The notes below the pieces were generated by a model. It saw nothing but the letters and a program-made list of their open reading frames with translations, had not been told where the DNA came from and made no database searches. A DNA stretch of 63,064 bases, from NCBI GenBank assembly GCA_016840405.1, contig JAEOSK010000014.1, positions 1 to 63,064 on the forward strand, given 5' to 3'. Made by a program: the position numbers and the translations under genes. How positions within the stretch are numbered: the first letter of the stretch is position 1; the number at the start of each line of letters is the position of its first letter. Shown in pieces: positions 1-9,531 of this stretch. Origin of the DNA: Candidatus Hermodarchaeum yapensis (lineage in GTDB: Archaea; Asgardarchaeota; Hermodarchaeia; Hermodarchaeales; Hermodarchaeaceae).

Positions 1-7
1 ACCCCCA

Positions 8-59
8 CCCCCCTAATGAGTTAGGTCTGTGTTCCTGGTTTTTAGGAGGGGGTTTTTTT
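8..59 (+). terminator. Possible intrinsic terminator
   Basis: A C-rich arm ending in CCTAA (8-16) can pair imperfectly with TTAGGAGGGGG (42-52), which is followed directly by seven T (53-59). It would end a plus-strand gene lying before the window. The stem has a mismatch and a long loop, so this is tentative. Confidence 0.35.
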
Positions 60-312
60 GGTGCGTCGGATGGTGATGGATATCGGGTAAGGGAGGAGAA
101 TACACCCAAGAATTACTATACTACTTTTGAATACTTTGCTAAGCATTCCCTTAAACCCATATGAGCCAATGACATCTTCACTTTAATCTTTAACCAATTA
201 TGCAATTCACTTCAAAATTTTAACAATGAAAAATAGTGTATTAGGAAGACGTGGCCCCCTCCCTCTTGTGTGACTCCACCCCCTGAACTTTTTAAGCGTG
301 TTGTGAGGGTGT
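60..312. other. Intergenic, no gene seen
   Basis: AT-rich stretch with no convincing reading frame or RNA gene. It holds the presumed terminator tail of an upstream gene at its left end and a TATA-like promoter for the flavodoxin gene at its right end. Confidence 0.5.
285..297 (+). promoter_or_regulatory. TATA-like box of flavodoxin gene
   Basis: The stretch around CTTTTTAAG is about 25 nt before the GTG/ATG start codons at 313 and 319. That matches archaeal TATA spacing and would give a nearly leaderless transcript. Confidence 0.4.
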
Positions 313-867
313 GTGGCTATGAAGATTCTAATTGCATACTACAGCGAAACGGGGAATACGGAGCAAGTGGCGCAGGCGATGTATGGGGCGGTAGCAGGGG
401 AGCATGATGTGGTGTTGATGCCGGTTGGGGAGGTGGTGGTTGATCGTTTGGATGGGTTTGAGTTGGTGTTCTTGGGGGCAGCGGTTCACGATTCGGATTT
501 GGCGAGGCCATTGAAACGTCTGTTGGAGGCACTTCCCATGAACCCGCGGTTCAAATTGGCAGGATTTTCTAACCATGCAGTGTATGTCCCAGATGGCTCA
601 GCTCGTAAAGAAGAAATATATTCGCAGTGGGCGGGTAGATGTCTACCATCCTTTGAAGATACCTGTCGGGAAAAGGGCATTCAGTTTCTGGGTTATTTTC
701 ATTGTCAAGGGGTTGCCTCCAAACCGATTGAAGAGTTCATTCATCGCGAAATCATCACCTCAGAGAAGGAATGGAATGAATACCTGCCTGAATCACGCAA
801 GTATCCCACTCCTGAAGATTTAAAAGACGCGAAGGGTTTTGCCCGAAGAATAATGGATAAACTATAA
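313..867 (+). CDS. Flavodoxin family protein
   Basis: A 184-residue FMN-binding flavodoxin, expected to be a cytosolic one-electron carrier. The N-terminus has beta strand 1 followed by the phosphate loop YYSETGNTE (residues 9-17), which holds the FMN phosphate in this family. The Cys-containing C-terminal half is not diagnostic. Two starts are possible, GTG at 313 or ATG at 319, and a TATA-like box about 25 nt upstream suggests a very short leader. The aldo/keto reductase with two ferredoxin-type clusters begins 16 nt downstream, so the two likely form an operon in which flavodoxin could supply or take electrons; that pairing is inference. The first 75 codons are unusually rich in G compared with the rest of the gene. 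Confidence 0.85.
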   Translation: MAMKILIAYYSETGNTEQVAQAMYGAVAGEHDVVLMPVGEVVVDRLDGFELVFLGAAVHDSDLARPLKRLLEALPMNPRFKLAGFSNHAVYVPDGSARKEEIYSQWAGRCLPSFEDTCREKGIQFLGYFHCQGVASKPIEEFIHREIITSEKEWNEYLPESRKYPTPEDLKDAKGFARRIMDKL

Positions 868-883
868 TCCAGGAGATTTAGTT

Positions 884-1909
884 ATGCAAAAGGTACGACT
901 CGGGAAAACCAATTTGATGGTATCACGCGTTGGAATGGGTGGCATTCCCATTTTGCTTCCTCCGTTTGACACCGCTGTCAAGGTTCTAAAACGCGGACTG
1001 GATTTGGGAGTAACATTAATCGATACATCATTTGGGTATGATGACAGTGAGGTTCGTATCGGTGAGGCGATTGCTGGTCGAAGAGAAGATGTCACCGTTG
1101 TCACCAAGACATCTTGGCGTTCAAAAGATCGAGCACTCAAAGCCCTTGAGGGGAGTCTCAAGCAACTCAAGACAGATTATATCGATGTCTGGTTATTTCA
1201 TAATGTAAGTACGACAGAAGCCTACGAAATCCTTTTGAGACCCAATGAGGCTTTTGCAGCCGGACAGGAAGCACTTGCTTCAGGAGCAGTCCGACATATT
1301 GGACTCTCAACCCATTCATTGGCCATTGCTCAGAAGACTGTCACATCAGGGCTTTTCGAAGTAATTGTGTTTCCATTCAACTTTGTCAATAACCATGCAG
1401 AAGACCATTTGGTCGAACTTGCAAGAAAGCATGATGTTGGTTTCCTAGCCATGAAATCTTTTGCTGGGGGTCAGTTGACTGATGCGAACCTGGCAATCAA
1501 GTATCTATTACAATTTGATAATGTAGTTCCGATTCCAGGTATCGAAACTGTCGAGAATATTGAAGAGATAGTCGAAGTTGTTGAAGGCGACTGGACTTTA
1601 ACACCAGAAGACTGGCAACGCATCGTAGCAATTCGTGAACGCCAGGGGTCTACGCTCTGCATGTGGTGTGAATACTGTAAACCTTGTCCTAAAGAGATTA
1701 ACATCCCCTGGGTTATGAACATAGAGAGCATGTGGATACTTTGGGGTAAACGGGGATTTCCAGGCCGGATGTTAAAGCATATTGATCAAGGTCGCACTTG
1801 CGACGAATGTGGTGAATGCGAAGACAAATGCCCCTATCAACTCAACATCCGCGAAACACTCAGAGCCCAACTCGACTACTATGATCGCGAAATCAAGCAT
1901 CAACTCTAA
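884..1909 (+). CDS. Aldo/keto reductase with ferredoxin tail
   Basis: A 341-residue aldo/keto reductase TIM barrel joined to a C-terminal iron-sulfur domain. The catalytic tetrad of the family is visible as Asp47, Tyr52, Lys75 and His106. The tail carries Cys259, 262, 265 and 268 and then Cys306, 309, 312 and 316, the pattern of two [4Fe-4S] clusters. Such proteins are expected to be cytosolic oxidoreductases that combine NAD(P)H and ferredoxin-type electron flow; the substrate cannot be read from sequence. An AGGAGA ribosome site lies 8 nt before the ATG. The upstream flavodoxin gene is 16 nt away, supporting a two-gene redox operon. The gene converges on the M20-type hydrolase. Confidence 0.9.
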   Translation: MQKVRLGKTNLMVSRVGMGGIPILLPPFDTAVKVLKRGLDLGVTLIDTSFGYDDSEVRIGEAIAGRREDVTVVTKTSWRSKDRALKALEGSLKQLKTDYIDVWLFHNVSTTEAYEILLRPNEAFAAGQEALASGAVRHIGLSTHSLAIAQKTVTSGLFEVIVFPFNFVNNHAEDHLVELARKHDVGFLAMKSFAGGQLTDANLAIKYLLQFDNVVPIPGIETVENIEEIVEVVEGDWTLTPEDWQRIVAIRERQGSTLCMWCEYCKPCPKEINIPWVMNIESMWILWGKRGFPGRMLKHIDQGRTCDECGECEDKCPYQLNIRETLRAQLDYYDREIKHQL

Positions 1910-1932
1910 ATGCCTATGGTTTGGGTATTCCT

Positions 1933-3354
1933 TCATTTAATCTGACTCAATCGGCTTAACATGGAAACAAAGGATTTCTCAGCGGTGGCGAGTCCACCAG
2001 TGGGTCCGCCTTCATCAATGACAATATACTCGTCAGGGGAATGTGCTCGCGCTCCATGTCCCAATCCCGCGACCACAAAGGGGAGGTTGAAGGGTTCTTG
2101 AGCGAACATTGAAAATGGTGCGCTTCCCGAGAGTAAAGGCCAGCTTTCAATTGGATAGTTGAACTCTTTGTAAGTTTCTAAAACAGCTTGAGCAAGTGGA
2201 TGGCTGATACTGAGTTTAGCCCATCCGTATCCCGATTCGAGTTCGATAATTTTGACCTCGGGGAATCCTTGACTATCGAGATGGCGGCGGAGCATAGGGA
2301 TCACATCTTTGACTTGCATGTTGGGCACTAAGCGGACATCGACTTTTGCAGTAGCCTTCCAAGGTACCACTGTTTTGGTACCAGGTCCTGTATAGCCTGA
2401 CCAGATTCCATTGATGTTGAGGGTCGGTCCAAAGATGTATTTCTCTAAGATTTCTCGTCCATGTCCATCATCAATGAACCGTTCGATTTTCAATGGCGCT
2501 TTGAAGGTTTCTTCATCGTAGGTTTCCTCGAGCTGTGTGAGGAGCTCTTCGTCTTCTGCGGAAATCGGTTTAACATCATCGTAGAATCCATCAATTATGA
2601 CACGATTGCCATCGGGTGTGGTCATGGAAGAGAGGGCTTGAGTGAGTCGCCAAGCGGGATTATCAACGACACATTTTGTTCCACCATGGATGTCAAATTC
2701 GGTAGGTCCATATCCCCAAGTTTTCCCATCCACTTCTAACTCGACATAGACAATTCCTTTGACTCCAAGATAATTCATCACTTTTCCAGTGGGATCTTGG
2801 CTCATGAAGGGGAAAAAGACGTAATCAGCTTTCTTGACAGTATTTTCCTCTTTTTTGAGGAATTCAGGAAAGTGACGGCTTCCTAGCTCTTCTTCTCCTT
2901 CGATAGCGAAGAGTAAGTTCACTGGGAGTTTTTCTCCAGCTTTTTGAATGGCATCGCAGGCATTTAGGAATCCTTGTAGTGGGCCTTTACTGTTGGTAGC
3001 ACCTCGGGCCATGAGAACTTGACCAAAGGGATCAAGATCTACTAGTTTTGCTTCAAGGGGTGGGACAGACCAACCTGGGTCGTCAATTGGTTGTGTATCA
3101 TACATCATGTAAGCGAGAACCGTCTTTTTAGCGCCGACGTCTAATTCACCTACTACCACTGGATTGCCAGAAGTTTCAATTAATTCTGCTCGTTGACAGC
3201 CTAGCTCCTTGAGCGATTTGCGGAGCAGTTCAGCACAATCGCGAACCCCAATATCTTGTGGGGAAATCGAGGGTTGTCTAATAAGTTCTTGAACCTTAAC
3301 AATGTGATTGTCAATATTCTGATCAATGTACTTGAAAACAGATTCAATATTCAT
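1933..3354 (-). CDS. M20-family metallohydrolase, altered active site
   Basis: A 473-residue member of the M20 di-zinc peptidase/deacylase family (ArgE/DapE/CNDP-like fold), full length and cytosolic. The catalytic-base segment EGEEELGS and the distal His segment near the end (HSPDE) are present. However, the usual His-x-Asp ligand motif reads MYD (Met in place of His) and the bridging Asp in the RGATD-x-KG motif is Asn. The later Asp ligand segment (ADYVFF) also lacks the usual Asp. I checked the first two substitutions in the nucleotides. It may be a pseudo-enzyme or use another metal arrangement. A GAGGGAG ribosome site precedes the ATG. It lies 66 nt downstream of the toroid gene, probably in the same transcript. 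Confidence 0.8.
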   Translation of the reverse strand: MNIESVFKYIDQNIDNHIVKVQELIRQPSISPQDIGVRDCAELLRKSLKELGCQRAELIETSGNPVVVGELDVGAKKTVLAYMMYDTQPIDDPGWSVPPLEAKLVDLDPFGQVLMARGATNSKGPLQGFLNACDAIQKAGEKLPVNLLFAIEGEEELGSRHFPEFLKKEENTVKKADYVFFPFMSQDPTGKVMNYLGVKGIVYVELEVDGKTWGYGPTEFDIHGGTKCVVDNPAWRLTQALSSMTTPDGNRVIIDGFYDDVKPISAEDEELLTQLEETYDEETFKAPLKIERFIDDGHGREILEKYIFGPTLNINGIWSGYTGPGTKTVVPWKATAKVDVRLVPNMQVKDVIPMLRRHLDSQGFPEVKIIELESGYGWAKLSISHPLAQAVLETYKEFNYPIESWPLLSGSAPFSMFAQEPFNLPFVVAGLGHGARAHSPDEYIVIDEGGPTGGLATAEKSFVSMLSRLSQIK

Positions 3355-3420
3355 CTAAAGCTCCCTCAGTTTCCTGAAGTAATATTCTATTGCGTTCACT
3401 CGACGGATAAATCCCTCTGT

Positions 3421-4464
3421 CTAATAACGTGGACGTTTCTTCGGATAAGGCTGGAAGGGTGTTCGCGGTTCCAAACTAAACCAATCAATCTCTTGGTCAA
3501 GCCGAGATAACGACCGCAATATGTCGAAAGTAATCCACCTAGATACTTCCGGAAATCGCTGATATTCCCAGAGCCCATAAGGACCCTGCAATTCCTTGAC
3601 AAATTCGACATTATCAGCGACACGGGGATCTTCCAAGCTGGCTCCAATCCGCCAGGACAAATCTAACATCTGAGCGACATCATAACGTTTGAAATAGGTA
3701 AAACCGCCACGGACTTGTTCAGTCCCCACGATTCGTGCTACTTCGAATCCAAGGGTATGTGCTTGACGGTGTTCATGTGCTAGCAACTTGTCTAATCCAC
3801 GACGGGCAGGTTCGCTGTTTCGTCGATTCGGATGTAGAGCCAAAGAACTCACTGCTGCTGTCGTATTCGTACGACACCCAAATTTTGAATGGGCGAGTCG
3901 ACGATACCCTGCTGCAAAGATGTACCTATCCTCGTGCCTACCTGATGGCCACCCACCTTCAGCTAATTCTTCCTTTAAGAGCCACTCATAGGCCGCTTCG
4001 GCACGTGGATCCGTAGCAAATCCTGCCCACGCTAAACCCAATAATGGCAAAGCTGTTTGAACCGGTATGGCATGGTACTTGATATCAAAAAATCGACCGC
4101 CATCAAGGACCGCTCCCTGAAAGGATAATGGGAAAGAACCATCTTTTTGTTGTTGGGAAAAGATAAACTCTGCAGCCCGTTTGATATCAGGATGTTCTGG
4201 TCCCAAACCGAAATAGCCCAATCCCATCAATGCTTGAGCCGTTATTCGAATTCGACCTAACGCTGCCCCTCCAGCTTCACCAACTCTGAAGCCCCCATCC
4301 TTGTCTTGCAGGGCTAGAAACCGCTTAATTAAGGGATCGGTCTTCTGAAGGTCTTTGAGTTCTTTGACTTCCTTATCAGATTCTGGGCGATTCAGTAAAT
4401 CTCGTAATACTAGTAATCGTAAACTGGGAGATGAATCTGCAAGGAGAAGTGGTGCCCACGTCAT
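3421..4464 (-). CDS. Alpha/alpha-toroid (prenyltransferase-like) protein
   Basis: A 347-residue protein with repeats typical of the prenyltransferase/squalene-cyclase alpha/alpha toroid fold: Q-x-KDGSF and EGGWPSG-like turns following helical pairs, and a GLWEY turn near the end. No signal peptide or membrane segment. I see neither the DxDD motif of cyclases nor an obvious zinc triad of protein prenyltransferase beta subunits, so the activity is unknown; it may be a binding scaffold. Its start codon overlaps the stop of the UvrA-like gene by 4 nt (ATGA), implying translational coupling and suggesting a role with that protein. Confidence 0.6.
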   Translation of the reverse strand: MTWAPLLLADSSPSLRLLVLRDLLNRPESDKEVKELKDLQKTDPLIKRFLALQDKDGGFRVGEAGGAALGRIRITAQALMGLGYFGLGPEHPDIKRAAEFIFSQQQKDGSFPLSFQGAVLDGGRFFDIKYHAIPVQTALPLLGLAWAGFATDPRAEAAYEWLLKEELAEGGWPSGRHEDRYIFAAGYRRLAHSKFGCRTNTTAAVSSLALHPNRRNSEPARRGLDKLLAHEHRQAHTLGFEVARIVGTEQVRGGFTYFKRYDVAQMLDLSWRIGASLEDPRVADNVEFVKELQGPYGLWEYQRFPEVSRWITFDILRSLSRLDQEIDWFSLEPRTPFQPYPKKRPRY

Positions 4465-7400
4465 GATTTCACTCCCAACACTTCTCGGATATAAGGTGCA
4501 GTGGGTGTATTCTTCATCGCGATGTCTTCAGGGGTTCCCGTGGCAATGATTTTCCCACCCTCAGGCCCTCCACCTGGACCGAGTTCAATAATCCAATCGC
4601 AAAAAGATAGCAGGTGCGGGTGATGTTCAACCACAATGACGGAATGACCTTCGTCAACTAGTCGATTCAAAACGGTTACCAATCGGGCGACATCGTCCAT
4701 GTGTAAACCCACTGTGGGTTCATCCATTATGTAGAGTGTTTTTTCTCGGATTTTCTTAATTAGTTCTTTAGCGATTTTTAGGCGCTGCACTTCACCGCCG
4801 GAAAGGGTATAGGCATATTGTCTCCAAACCAAATATCCTAAACCCACTTGCCGTACAACCTCAAGAGGCTCTGCAAGTCCTTTCTCATCTTTGAAGAGCT
4901 CATACACTTCATCCAGTGTCATCGAATTGATGTCAGGTAATGTGACCCCCTTCACTCGCACATCCCATGCCTCGGGACGATAGCCTGTCCCCTTACACGT
5001 TTCACACTCTACAAACTCATTAGGTAAAAATCCCATATCTAATCGAAGTTGACCTCGTCCTTTACAAGCCGTGCATCGCCTCGTAAGGTCTTTCTCACCA
5101 AGTTCTAGGGCTTGAGCATCATCGCTGTTTAGAAAGATTTTCAGTAAAGGTCGAGTCAGATTAAGATAGCCTGCTGGACTCTGAATTCCTCGCCTAGATT
5201 GGTCAACTAGCAAAGTACGTTTTGGAGGATTGCTAATTTCCTCGTATTCTCCTGCTTCAAGTGGTTCACGGGCAAAAGATGACGTATGCAATTGTTTGAC
5301 TAGAGCTCGACCGACAGTATCGATGAGGAGTGAGCTTTTACCAGATCCCGACACGCCACAAACGCCTGTTAACGTTTCTAAGGGGATTTTCACATCTTCT
5401 CCACGAAGATTATTCGCACGAGCGCCTTTAATCACCATCCAGTCTGGTGGTTGTCGGCGCTGTGTTCCGTTCATCCATTCTAATAATCCCCCTTCCTGAG
5501 TTGGTTTTTTCAATTGATCATTTTGTAACCATTTTCCCGTAATCGTGTCAGCTTTGATAATATCTGTGGGTTTTCCTTCGCTGACAACTCTGCCACCCAT
5601 CGTTCCAGCGCCAGGTCCAAGATCAATCACATGATCCGCCGCTCGAATAAGAAGTAAGTCGTGCTCGACAACAATTACGGTGTTTCCTTCGTCACGGAGT
5701 TCTTCTAGTGCTTCACGCAGGGCTTCAAGTTCAGATGGGTGCATACCTCGTGAGGGTTCGTCAACAAATATTGTCAGTGAAGTTAATCCACTTCCTAGCA
5801 AGCTTGCTAGTTGGATTCGTTGTGCTTCACCCGCTGACAAGGTGCCCGTTGGACGATTCAGATGAAGGTAACCAATTCCTACTTGTCTCAGAAACCGTAA
5901 CCGTCGTCGGATAATCTGAAGACTCGTCTCAGCCAAAGGAATGCTAGAAGATGGTTCGAGGATTTTCTTGACCAGTTTTTCAAGTTCCAGAAGGGGCATC
6001 TCACTTAATTCAAACATATTCTTGTTCTGTAGAGTTACAGCCAAGTATTCTGGTCGGAGTCCAGCACCCTTACATTCTGGACAGACAACTTGTTTTGTAT
6101 ACGTCCCATGGATATCCCAATCGAAAATCCAGCTCTCCTTCTGGTAGAAGCCCCTCCAGGTCCACTTGGAAGGACGTTCCTTCCCCTTCAATCTACCAGC
6201 TGATTTGCTGATGTATGTAAACCTGTATACTTCACCATCGCCATAGAAGAAGACATCCTGTGCTTCTTTGGACATTTTATTCCACGGCGTTTTGAAGGGA
6301 TCAAACCCATACCGTTTCCCCAATTCCGGAATGATTGGCTGATCCTTACACAGATAGGTTTTCGGCCAATAACCTGGAGACCACATCGCACCTGCACATA
6401 ACGGCTTTTCGGGATTCACTATGAGCTTCTCAGGTTGAGGTAGATGTAATACACCCAGTCCTACACATTTCGGACAAGAACTCCCCCAATGCTCTGATGA
6501 GAAGTACTGTGGTTTTGCAATAGGTACAGTGTTATGACATTTTGGGCAAACCCATTTGTTCTCGCGGTTCATCTTTGAACTACATTTCAAACATTTCCTT
6601 TCTCCCAGGGAGGCAAGTAGGTTCGTGATATGATAACTTATCTCCGTAAGGGTTCCAACACTATTCCGTCGAGTGAATTGTGGGATATGACTCCATAAAT
6701 GGGCTCGATGAGGCGCCACCGTGAGCGTGACCCCTAATCCTGTGATTGAATCAACAGGGGCTTCGGCCCCCTCTCGTAATCCCTGCCTTTCAAACATGGA
6801 AAGCGATTCTAAATATCGACGTCGTGCTTCTGCCTGCAAGACATCACGTACTAGACTAGATTTCCCAGAACCCGACACACCAGTGATGACAGTGAAGGTT
6901 CTCTTTGGGATATCCACATCGACGTTTTTCAGATTGTTTGCTCGAGCATTTCGGATTGAAATTATTGGTGGTTTGGTTATCACTGGCTTCTTAGTCTTCT
7001 TTCGAGGTCGAACAGCGCTTTCATCTTCCAAGGCTTTACCAGTCAGAGAAGATTCAACCTTAAGAAGACCTTCAGGTGGACCTTCATACAGAAGCTTGCC
7101 TCCGTTTGGTCCAGCACCAGGACCCAAATCAATTACCCAATCCGCTGCGCGAATGAAATCCATGTTATGCTCAACAACCACGATTGTTGCACCATGACGG
7201 ACAAGCCGGTCAAGAACGGTCAGTAATCCATCCAAGTCTTGAGAGTGCAAACCAGTCGAAGGTTCGTCAAGAATGACGAGTTGATTTGCCAACTTTTTAC
7301 GACCCAGGAATTTCGTGAGTTTCACACGCTGTGCTTCTCCACCAGAGAGAGTGGGTGAAGGTTGCCCAAGTTCAAGATAGCCCAGCCCGACATCAAGAAG

Positions 7401-9389
7401 CGCTTGGAGAATCCGTTGGGCTGATTGCCGTTTGGCTTGTGTAAGGTGTTTTGACTTGGTAATTCGTTCTTCAATTTCAGCAATTGGAAGGGCATAGAAA
7501 TCAGCAATGGAGAGCCTTTCTCCATCAAATTCAACCAGTTCATTTAGGACTTCAGGACTAAATCGTTGTCCTTCACAATCTGAGCAGGGAATCCAGATGG
7601 ACGGTAAATATCGCATCTTGACTTCGCTTGCACCAATTCCCTTGCATGTCGGACAAGCACCTTCAGGTCGATTAAACGAAAAATGAGACTTGGATAATCC
7701 TGTCGCACCCGAATACAAATCACGAATGATATCCGATAACTTCGTATAGGTTGCCGGATTAGAACGCGGATTACGTCCAATCGGACTTTGATCCACCATG
7801 ACCGGTTTTAGTTTCGGCCCTTCAATTCCTGCACAGCCAATTGACTCTTTTTTCTTCAATGAAGGCACGAGAACATGCTCAACTAGCGTGCTTTTCCCAG
7901 ATCCAGATACTCCAGTAATAACCGCCAATCGCCCTAGTGGAATTTTCACATCAATGTCCTGCAGATTGTGACGGTGTGCCTTCTGAACATGAAGAAACTT
8001 TTCTGGTTGGGGACGCGGCTCAGGAGTCATCACACGGTTCCGGAGACTGAAATATCGTCCCGTTGCCGTGTCAGCTTTCCATAGTTCTGCTGGTGAACCA
8101 ATGAAAATCACTTCTCCTCCATCTTTACCTGCACCAGGACCAAGATCAATAGCTGAATCAGCAGAAGCAGCCGCCACTCGGTCATGTTCAACAAAGATTA
8201 CCGATCCAGATAATTCGCGAAATGCAGGAAGTAATCGAGCGACATCTGCAGGGTGCTGACCAATCGTCGGTTCATCTAGTACGTGAAGCATGTCCTCTAA
8301 TCGACTAGCCAGTGAAATTGCGAGCCTCACTCTCTGGGATTCACCCCGAGATAAGGTTGGAGATGATCGATTCAAGGAAATATAACCGAGTCCCACACGT
8401 TCCAGGGCATCTAACCGCCGTTGAATCTCCGAGCGTAGTCGGGTTGCGGTAGAAGGAAGGCTCACATCTAAAAACAACCTCTGTGCTTCCTCCACTGAGA
8501 GTGCTAGCAGTTCAGGGAAGCGCATCCCTTCCCAGCGGACGCTTGATGCCTGAGGATGCATCCCTGTGTTATCACATCGCTCACAACCTTTTCCTTTGCA
8601 ATAGGGACACAGCTGGTTGAAATGCGTAGGTCGCACTTCGCGGAAGCCTGTTCCACAGACGCTACAGGTTTGTGTTGTAGTGAGCATCATATCGGTTGTT
8701 TTACCACAGGCTCGAACAGCTCCTGCACCTAATGCTGTCGTTCTCTGTGCAAAAACTCTCACCTGCTTGACTGTCCCGGTCTTATCGATGACTCCCGTTT
8801 CAACTTCAATTGAGTGATAATCTTTGGGATTGAGGGGTTTCCCATCCCACTCTTTCCCATTAACAATTACCTGGCGTTTCTCAAATTCTTTACTAAACAC
8901 CTTGAGGAGCGTGGTATGACTCCCCTGCACGCTTTGGACTAATGGTGCAAACAGCTGCAGGGGTTCCTGTTTGGATAACGCGACGAGCCTTTCCACCAAT
9001 TCGTCCTCGGTTAACACCATCAGAGGGGCTCCACATTGAACACAGTATCGAACACCATAATTTGCAAACAGCAATCGGAAGAAAGGGTGTAACCCCGATG
9101 CGGAAGCAAGAATGGAGAGTGGATTGCGATTCAACAGATTCTGGCCAACAGCAATTGTGGGTCCCAACCCAGCGATTGACTCAACACTCGCAGGGGCTAG
9201 CCGTTCACCACTGCGACCATACAAAAAGACATCCAAAAACCGTCTGTGTGCCTCATGGTACAATGTGTCAAAGACTAGGGACGTCTTACCAGATCCCGAA
9301 ACTCCTGTGACCACTGTAAGACCATCACTGAGTTGAACATCGATGTTTTTGAGGTTGTGTTCTCGAGCGCCTTTTATGTGGATGTCCAT
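4461..9389 (-). CDS. Tandem UvrA-like protein, four ABC ATPases
   Basis: A 1642-residue fusion of two UvrA-like halves; a usual UvrA is about 940 residues. Walker A motifs GVSGSGK(T/S) begin near 29, 493, 837 and 1345. Signature motifs are near 346 (LSRGE), 681 (LSGGE), 1184 (LSAGE) and 1529 (LSGGE). Walker B DEP motifs are at about 372, 708, 1210 and 1556. UvrA-type zinc modules occur in each unit (for example C579/C582/C602/C605 and C1439/C1442/C1462/C1465). Residues 116-237 resemble the UvrB-binding domain, present only in the first half. Residues 985-1100 resemble the DNA-contacting insertion domain, present only in the second half. UvrA finds DNA lesions as a dimer; here a single chain could do so. 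No uvrB or uvrC is in the window. The ribosome site is weak. Confidence 0.92.
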   Translation of the reverse strand: MDIHIKGAREHNLKNIDVQLSDGLTVVTGVSGSGKTSLVFDTLYHEAHRRFLDVFLYGRSGERLAPASVESIAGLGPTIAVGQNLLNRNPLSILASASGLHPFFRLLFANYGVRYCVQCGAPLMVLTEDELVERLVALSKQEPLQLFAPLVQSVQGSHTTLLKVFSKEFEKRQVIVNGKEWDGKPLNPKDYHSIEVETGVIDKTGTVKQVRVFAQRTTALGAGAVRACGKTTDMMLTTTQTCSVCGTGFREVRPTHFNQLCPYCKGKGCERCDNTGMHPQASSVRWEGMRFPELLALSVEEAQRLFLDVSLPSTATRLRSEIQRRLDALERVGLGYISLNRSSPTLSRGESQRVRLAISLASRLEDMLHVLDEPTIGQHPADVARLLPAFRELSGSVIFVEHDRVAAASADSAIDLGPGAGKDGGEVIFIGSPAELWKADTATGRYFSLRNRVMTPEPRPQPEKFLHVQKAHRHNLQDIDVKIPLGRLAVITGVSGSGKSTLVEHVLVPSLKKKESIGCAGIEGPKLKPVMVDQSPIGRNPRSNPATYTKLSDIIRDLYSGATGLSKSHFSFNRPEGACPTCKGIGASEVKMRYLPSIWIPCSDCEGQRFSPEVLNELVEFDGERLSIADFYALPIAEIEERITKSKHLTQAKRQSAQRILQALLDVGLGYLELGQPSPTLSGGEAQRVKLTKFLGRKKLANQLVILDEPSTGLHSQDLDGLLTVLDRLVRHGATIVVVEHNMDFIRAADWVIDLGPGAGPNGGKLLYEGPPEGLLKVESSLTGKALEDESAVRPRKKTKKPVITKPPIISIRNARANNLKNVDVDIPKRTFTVITGVSGSGKSSLVRDVLQAEARRRYLESLSMFERQGLREGAEAPVDSITGLGVTLTVAPHRAHLWSHIPQFTRRNSVGTLTEISYHITNLLASLGERKCLKCSSKMNRENKWVCPKCHNTVPIAKPQYFSSEHWGSSCPKCVGLGVLHLPQPEKLIVNPEKPLCAGAMWSPGYWPKTYLCKDQPIIPELGKRYGFDPFKTPWNKMSKEAQDVFFYGDGEVYRFTYISKSAGRLKGKERPSKWTWRGFYQKESWIFDWDIHGTYTKQVVCPECKGAGLRPEYLAVTLQNKNMFELSEMPLLELEKLVKKILEPSSSIPLAETSLQIIRRRLRFLRQVGIGYLHLNRPTGTLSAGEAQRIQLASLLGSGLTSLTIFVDEPSRGMHPSELEALREALEELRDEGNTVIVVEHDLLLIRAADHVIDLGPGAGTMGGRVVSEGKPTDIIKADTITGKWLQNDQLKKPTQEGGLLEWMNGTQRRQPPDWMVIKGARANNLRGEDVKIPLETLTGVCGVSGSGKSSLLIDTVGRALVKQLHTSSFAREPLEAGEYEEISNPPKRTLLVDQSRRGIQSPAGYLNLTRPLLKIFLNSDDAQALELGEKDLTRRCTACKGRGQLRLDMGFLPNEFVECETCKGTGYRPEAWDVRVKGVTLPDINSMTLDEVYELFKDEKGLAEPLEVVRQVGLGYLVWRQYAYTLSGGEVQRLKIAKELIKKIREKTLYIMDEPTVGLHMDDVARLVTVLNRLVDEGHSVIVVEHHPHLLSFCDWIIELGPGGGPEGGKIIATGTPEDIAMKNTPTAPYIREVLGVKS

Positions 9390-9531
9390 CAGTATCTTCT
9401 CAGAATAAAACGTGGCTCACTATTAGTTTTTGCAGTAACAAAATTTTCCTCATAAACGCATAAAGCCAAACAGAGACCATACTAAAAGTAATTATCTTAA
9501 ACGGTGACAACTTAAACTCCTTGATTGGTAG

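Noticed and set aside
3421..4464. Farnesyltransferase beta subunit
   Set aside because: The Asp/Cys/His zinc triad and the usual DKPGK-type segment of that family are not visible; only the general toroid fold is supported.
6721..7197. 158-codon ORF antisense to the UvrA-like gene
   Set aside because: It mirrors the conserved ATPase frame and has shadow-like composition without motifs of its own.
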